Shown: piece after piece, positions 19,319 through 21,787 of the stretch
Layout of the letters: every line of letters starts with the position of its first letter
How positions within the stretch are numbered: position 1 is the stretch's first letter
DNA from: Pelargonium cotyledonis
Taxonomy: Eukaryota; Streptophyta; Magnoliopsida; Geraniales; Geraniaceae
Length of the DNA stretch: 21,787 nt
Assembly: GCA_036897625.1 (NCBI GenBank)
Contig: JAYMTA010001102.1
Coordinates: forward strand, 1-21,787
Reading direction: 5' to 3'
Program-made: the position numbers and the translations under genes
The notes under the pieces: generated by a model
Database searches by the model: none
What the model saw: the letters and a program-made list of their open reading frames with translations, nothing else
Told to the model about the DNA's origin: nothing

Positions 19319-19796
19319 GATGAAGACCGTGCAGACGCAATTTGTTTTGGTAGCGCGACCAACAAAAACAGATCGAAAATAGTGCTGGATCGATCGATGT
19401 TGTGGCATGGTTTGAAGCTTGAGCTCACCTGACTAATTGAGCTACAGGGAATTGGTGTTGCTTAGCCCTTATTCTCCATGACACTAATAAGGTGACAATT
19501 TCTTGTGTTGAATATTGGCCCTTTTCGGGGATCTTGGCCACCTTAGTGAGGTTGGTACTTTTTTCAATATTATGTATGGTTTTCCCACGGATGTTTGTTC
19601 GGGTGGGCCTCGTGAGAGATGTATTTTCCCGAGTGACTCTATGGATTTTTTTTTGGAGATTTTCTGCAACGGTTGATCCAATCTAGTTTTCATTAATGAA
19701 TGTAGCGTTTGAAATCGAGTTTGAGCGCACGGACAATTTCATAATTTCTATTTTAATGTAACTTTTTGAATAACATTAGACTAAAATAAACCATAA

Positions 19797-19802
19797 TTTA
19801 TT
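19797..19802 (-). terminator. Candidate poly(A) signal AATAAA for the CYP712-like gene
   Basis: TTTATT on the plus strand gives AATAAA on the minus strand, 155 nt beyond the stop codon of the CYP712-like gene, within an AT-rich 3' flank. Confidence 0.4.
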
Positions 19803-19956
19803 GTAAAGATCCCAAGTACAAAATAAGCCCACAAGGAAATTAAACGAAGAAACTTACATTTTGGTGCACATCTCTTCAACCCAAGAATAAGCTAAGAACC
19901 AAAACATTACAACACAGATACATAATTAAACAGACATTTGTAAACATAATTATATT

Positions 19957-21787
19957 TCAGGCAGCCACTGAAAATGGATTGAAGTGTGTTACAGGGTAAC
20001 ACACCAGAGGTGTAGCCATTTCTGAGGCAAATCCTGGCCCTGCCTTCAAATCAACCTCCTCTCCATCTTTCATCTCCCAATCAAAGCACTGAACCACAGC
20101 TCCCACCGCCACATGCATCACCTCCATAGCCAGCGACGCTCCCGCGCACCCTCTCCGGCCGCTCCCGAACGGCAAGAACCGGAAATTCTGGCCCTTGAAC
20201 TCCATCTGGTGCTCTCCAATCCGCTCCTCCGAGCCTCCCAGGAACCTCTCCGGCACGAACTCGTCCGGATCTTTCCACGAATCCGGGTCGCGCATGACGG
20301 CGTACACGTTGACTAGAACCCGGGTTTTCGCCGTGACGAGGTAGCCGTTGATCGTGCAGTCCTCGGCGCATTCCCGGATGATCAACGGCGCTGATGGGTG
20401 GAGCCTCAGGGCTTCCCTGATGACTGCTCGGAGATATGGGAGGTTTGGAATGTCTGACTCTTTGATCAGCCTCGTGGGACCCACCACCTTGTTGATTTCC
20501 TCTCTAAGCTTGTGAAAAGCTTCTGGTCGGTTGAGGAGCTCCGCTATGGCCCACTGCATGGCGGACGATGACGTGTCCGTTCCCGCCATAAAAATGTCCT
20601 AACGTACGTAAGTTCAAATACATTATTTTAAAGATTGTAATGTAAAATTAAAAAAATTCTCTTATAGTATTAATCTAAAATAGTTCTTAAACTTTTGTCT
20701 TTCATACAAGTTTAATATTCGATTTGTCTTAAATTTAAAATAATTTTTGAACTTTTATGTTTTGATTCAGCATGGTTCCTAAACAATTTTTTTAACTCAA
20801 AATAGTTTATGCACTTTCAAATATTTATTTATTTGATTTCGTCATTAGATTTTTGATATATATTGTAAGAGTTATGATCATTTTGTACTAATACTTAAAA
20901 ATTTAGAGACTAAAATATATCGAAACATGAAAACTCGAGAACAAAATGGATCTTTTACTTCCATTTTTAAAATAAAAGTTGTAGAACTTACGAGCAGGAA
21001 AGATTTGATGTCCTTTTTGGTCAGCTTCGGCTCAGCAGCTGGATCATGATATATTTCCAGTAATATATCCATAAGATCCTTCCTTTTTCCTTCAGGTTCC
21101 TCCATAGCCTTCTCTTCATGCTCCTTCATGATCCTCTCCACAATCTCATCGTACTTCATCATCGCCGCCACAAGCTTCTTTCCGGTGCCGGAGAAATCAA
21201 GAAACCTAAGAGGACCCAGCACATCGCCCACGCTGAGCCTCCCGGCAAGACTCAAACACGTCCCCACCAGCTTCTTGACCTCCTCCGCCTCGTTGTCGCT
21301 CCCGGAGCACCGCGAGCTCATCGCCATTCTGCAAATGGTGTTGTTCGTGAACGTGGTCAGCTCCAACGACAAATCCGAGGTCCCGCCTTCCTCGGCGGTC
21401 CTCATCACCGACTCCACGAGCTTCACGACCTCTTGCTCTCGCACGTCGGCGAACTTAACGGGCTGCGGGACGGAGAGGAGCCGGGTCATGCACAGCTTCT
21501 TCATGAAGCGCCAGTAGTCGCCGTACTGGGCCATGATGAATCTTGATCCTCGGTAGATGAAGTGCTCGGAGGAGCCGAACTCCGGCCGGGAGCTGAAGTT
21601 GATCTCGTGGGTTTTGAAGATTTCTCTGGCCACGGCGGCGTTAGAAGCGACGACGCATGTGGATGCGCCGAGCCGGATATGCATTAGCGGGCCGTGGAGA
21701 CCAGCTAGGTTTTGGAAGGATTGGGGTAGGGCAGAGCCAAGTAAGTGGAGGGGGCCGATGATGGGGAACGCCGGCGGGGCCGGGGGG
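19957..21787 (-). CDS. Cytochrome P450, CYP712-like, 5' end beyond the window
   Basis: ER-bound P450 of clan 71. CYP712 is the sister family of CYP93; some members (CYP712K in Celastraceae) oxidise the triterpene friedelin. The substrate here is unknown. Minus-strand exons run from the window edge (21787, reading frame from 21786) to 20992, and 20598-19957. The intron is 393 bp, phase 0 (donor CTC|GTAAGT), the same position as in both CYP93-like neighbours. There are 265 plus 213 residues in the window. The visible N-terminus starts in the proline hinge (PPAPPAFPIIGPLHLLG), so only the membrane anchor, about 30-40 residues, is missing. RPEFGSSEHFIYRGSRFIM and YGDYWRFMKKLCMTRLL are what I recall of CYP712 and CYP93-sister proteins. 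AGTDTS, IREALR (ExxR), FVPERF and the haem loop [11 protein letters not shown] are intact. The exons are GC-rich, rising toward the 5' end, unlike the neighbouring CYP93-like genes. Confidence 0.92.

Larger units (their letters stand above)
16572..19796. other. Large intergenic region between CYP93-like and CYP712-like genes
   Basis: About 3.2 kb of AT-rich DNA without a recognisable gene. It holds a perfect 12-bp palindrome AGATCCGGATCT (16730-16741), a SINE-like element, a duplicated block of about 125 bp and a degenerate 60-bp repeat array (listed separately). Open frames near 17108-17290, 18857-19039, 19057-19428 and 19484-19693 are short and show no known domain. No P450 remnants were recognised. 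Confidence 0.55.

Noticed and set aside
19057-19428. 123-codon minus-strand ORF as a possible small gene
   Set aside because: It coincides with the degenerate 60-bp repeat array; its internal repeats (HHLSS twice) come from the DNA repeats, and no homologue is recognised.
21118-21546. Two long plus-strand ORFs opposite the CYP712-like gene
   Set aside because: Antisense open frames are expected in a GC-rich exon, and their products show no recognisable motifs.
1-21787. CRISPR arrays, bacterial operons or viral genes
   Set aside because: The window is plant nuclear DNA with spliced genes. No regularly spaced identical repeats, ribosome-binding sites or viral domains were seen.

Overview
This is a piece of a eudicot plant nuclear genome. 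The genes have GT-AG introns, intergenic DNA is AT-rich and littered with small retroelement and MITE remnants, and the gene families (MCTP, plant ABHD18-like hydrolase, CYP93, CYP712) are plant types. The species cannot be named from the sequence. All coordinates come from reading by eye; no alignment or database search was run.

Layout, left to right. Positions 1-764 (+) hold the last part of a cytosolic ribosomal protein eL6 gene. It converges on an intronless gene for a C2-domain/transmembrane protein of the MCTP/FTIP family (1222-3591, -). After about 2 kb of intergenic DNA with SINE-like pieces and a hairpin comes a five-exon alpha/beta hydrolase of the ABHD18/DUF2048 family (5588-8633, -). 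I could assemble it completely, with a Ser-Asp-His triad and an in-frame product of 368 residues; its first intron carries a SINE-like insertion. Positions 9130-9835 are a decayed LINE fragment (zf-RVT plus RNase H-like domains).

The right half is a co-oriented cytochrome P450 cluster on the minus strand. It contains two adjacent CYP93A-like genes (11155-13123, 513 aa; 14598-16459, 506 aa) and, after about 3.5 kb, a CYP712-like gene (19957-21787) whose start lies beyond the window. All three share one phase-0 intron just before the I-helix. The introns of the two CYP93-like genes carry different MITE-like insertions. The CYP712-like gene is much more GC-rich than its neighbours. CYP93 and CYP712 are sister families, so the cluster looks like an old tandem duplication followed by a more recent CYP93 duplication.

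How the genes work together: eL6, MCTP and ABHD18-like are housekeeping or cell-biology genes with no evident link to the P450s. The P450s are ER-anchored monooxygenases probably used in specialised metabolism (CYP93 members act on flavonoids, isoflavonoids/pterocarpans or triterpenoids; some CYP712 members act on triterpenoids). No scaffold-forming enzyme lies in the window, so a true biosynthetic cluster is not shown. I found no clearly new type of system. The best leads are the CYP93-CYP93-CYP712 array with its possible conserved synteny, the departures from consensus in the second CYP93-like gene, and the MITE hairpin inside its intron.
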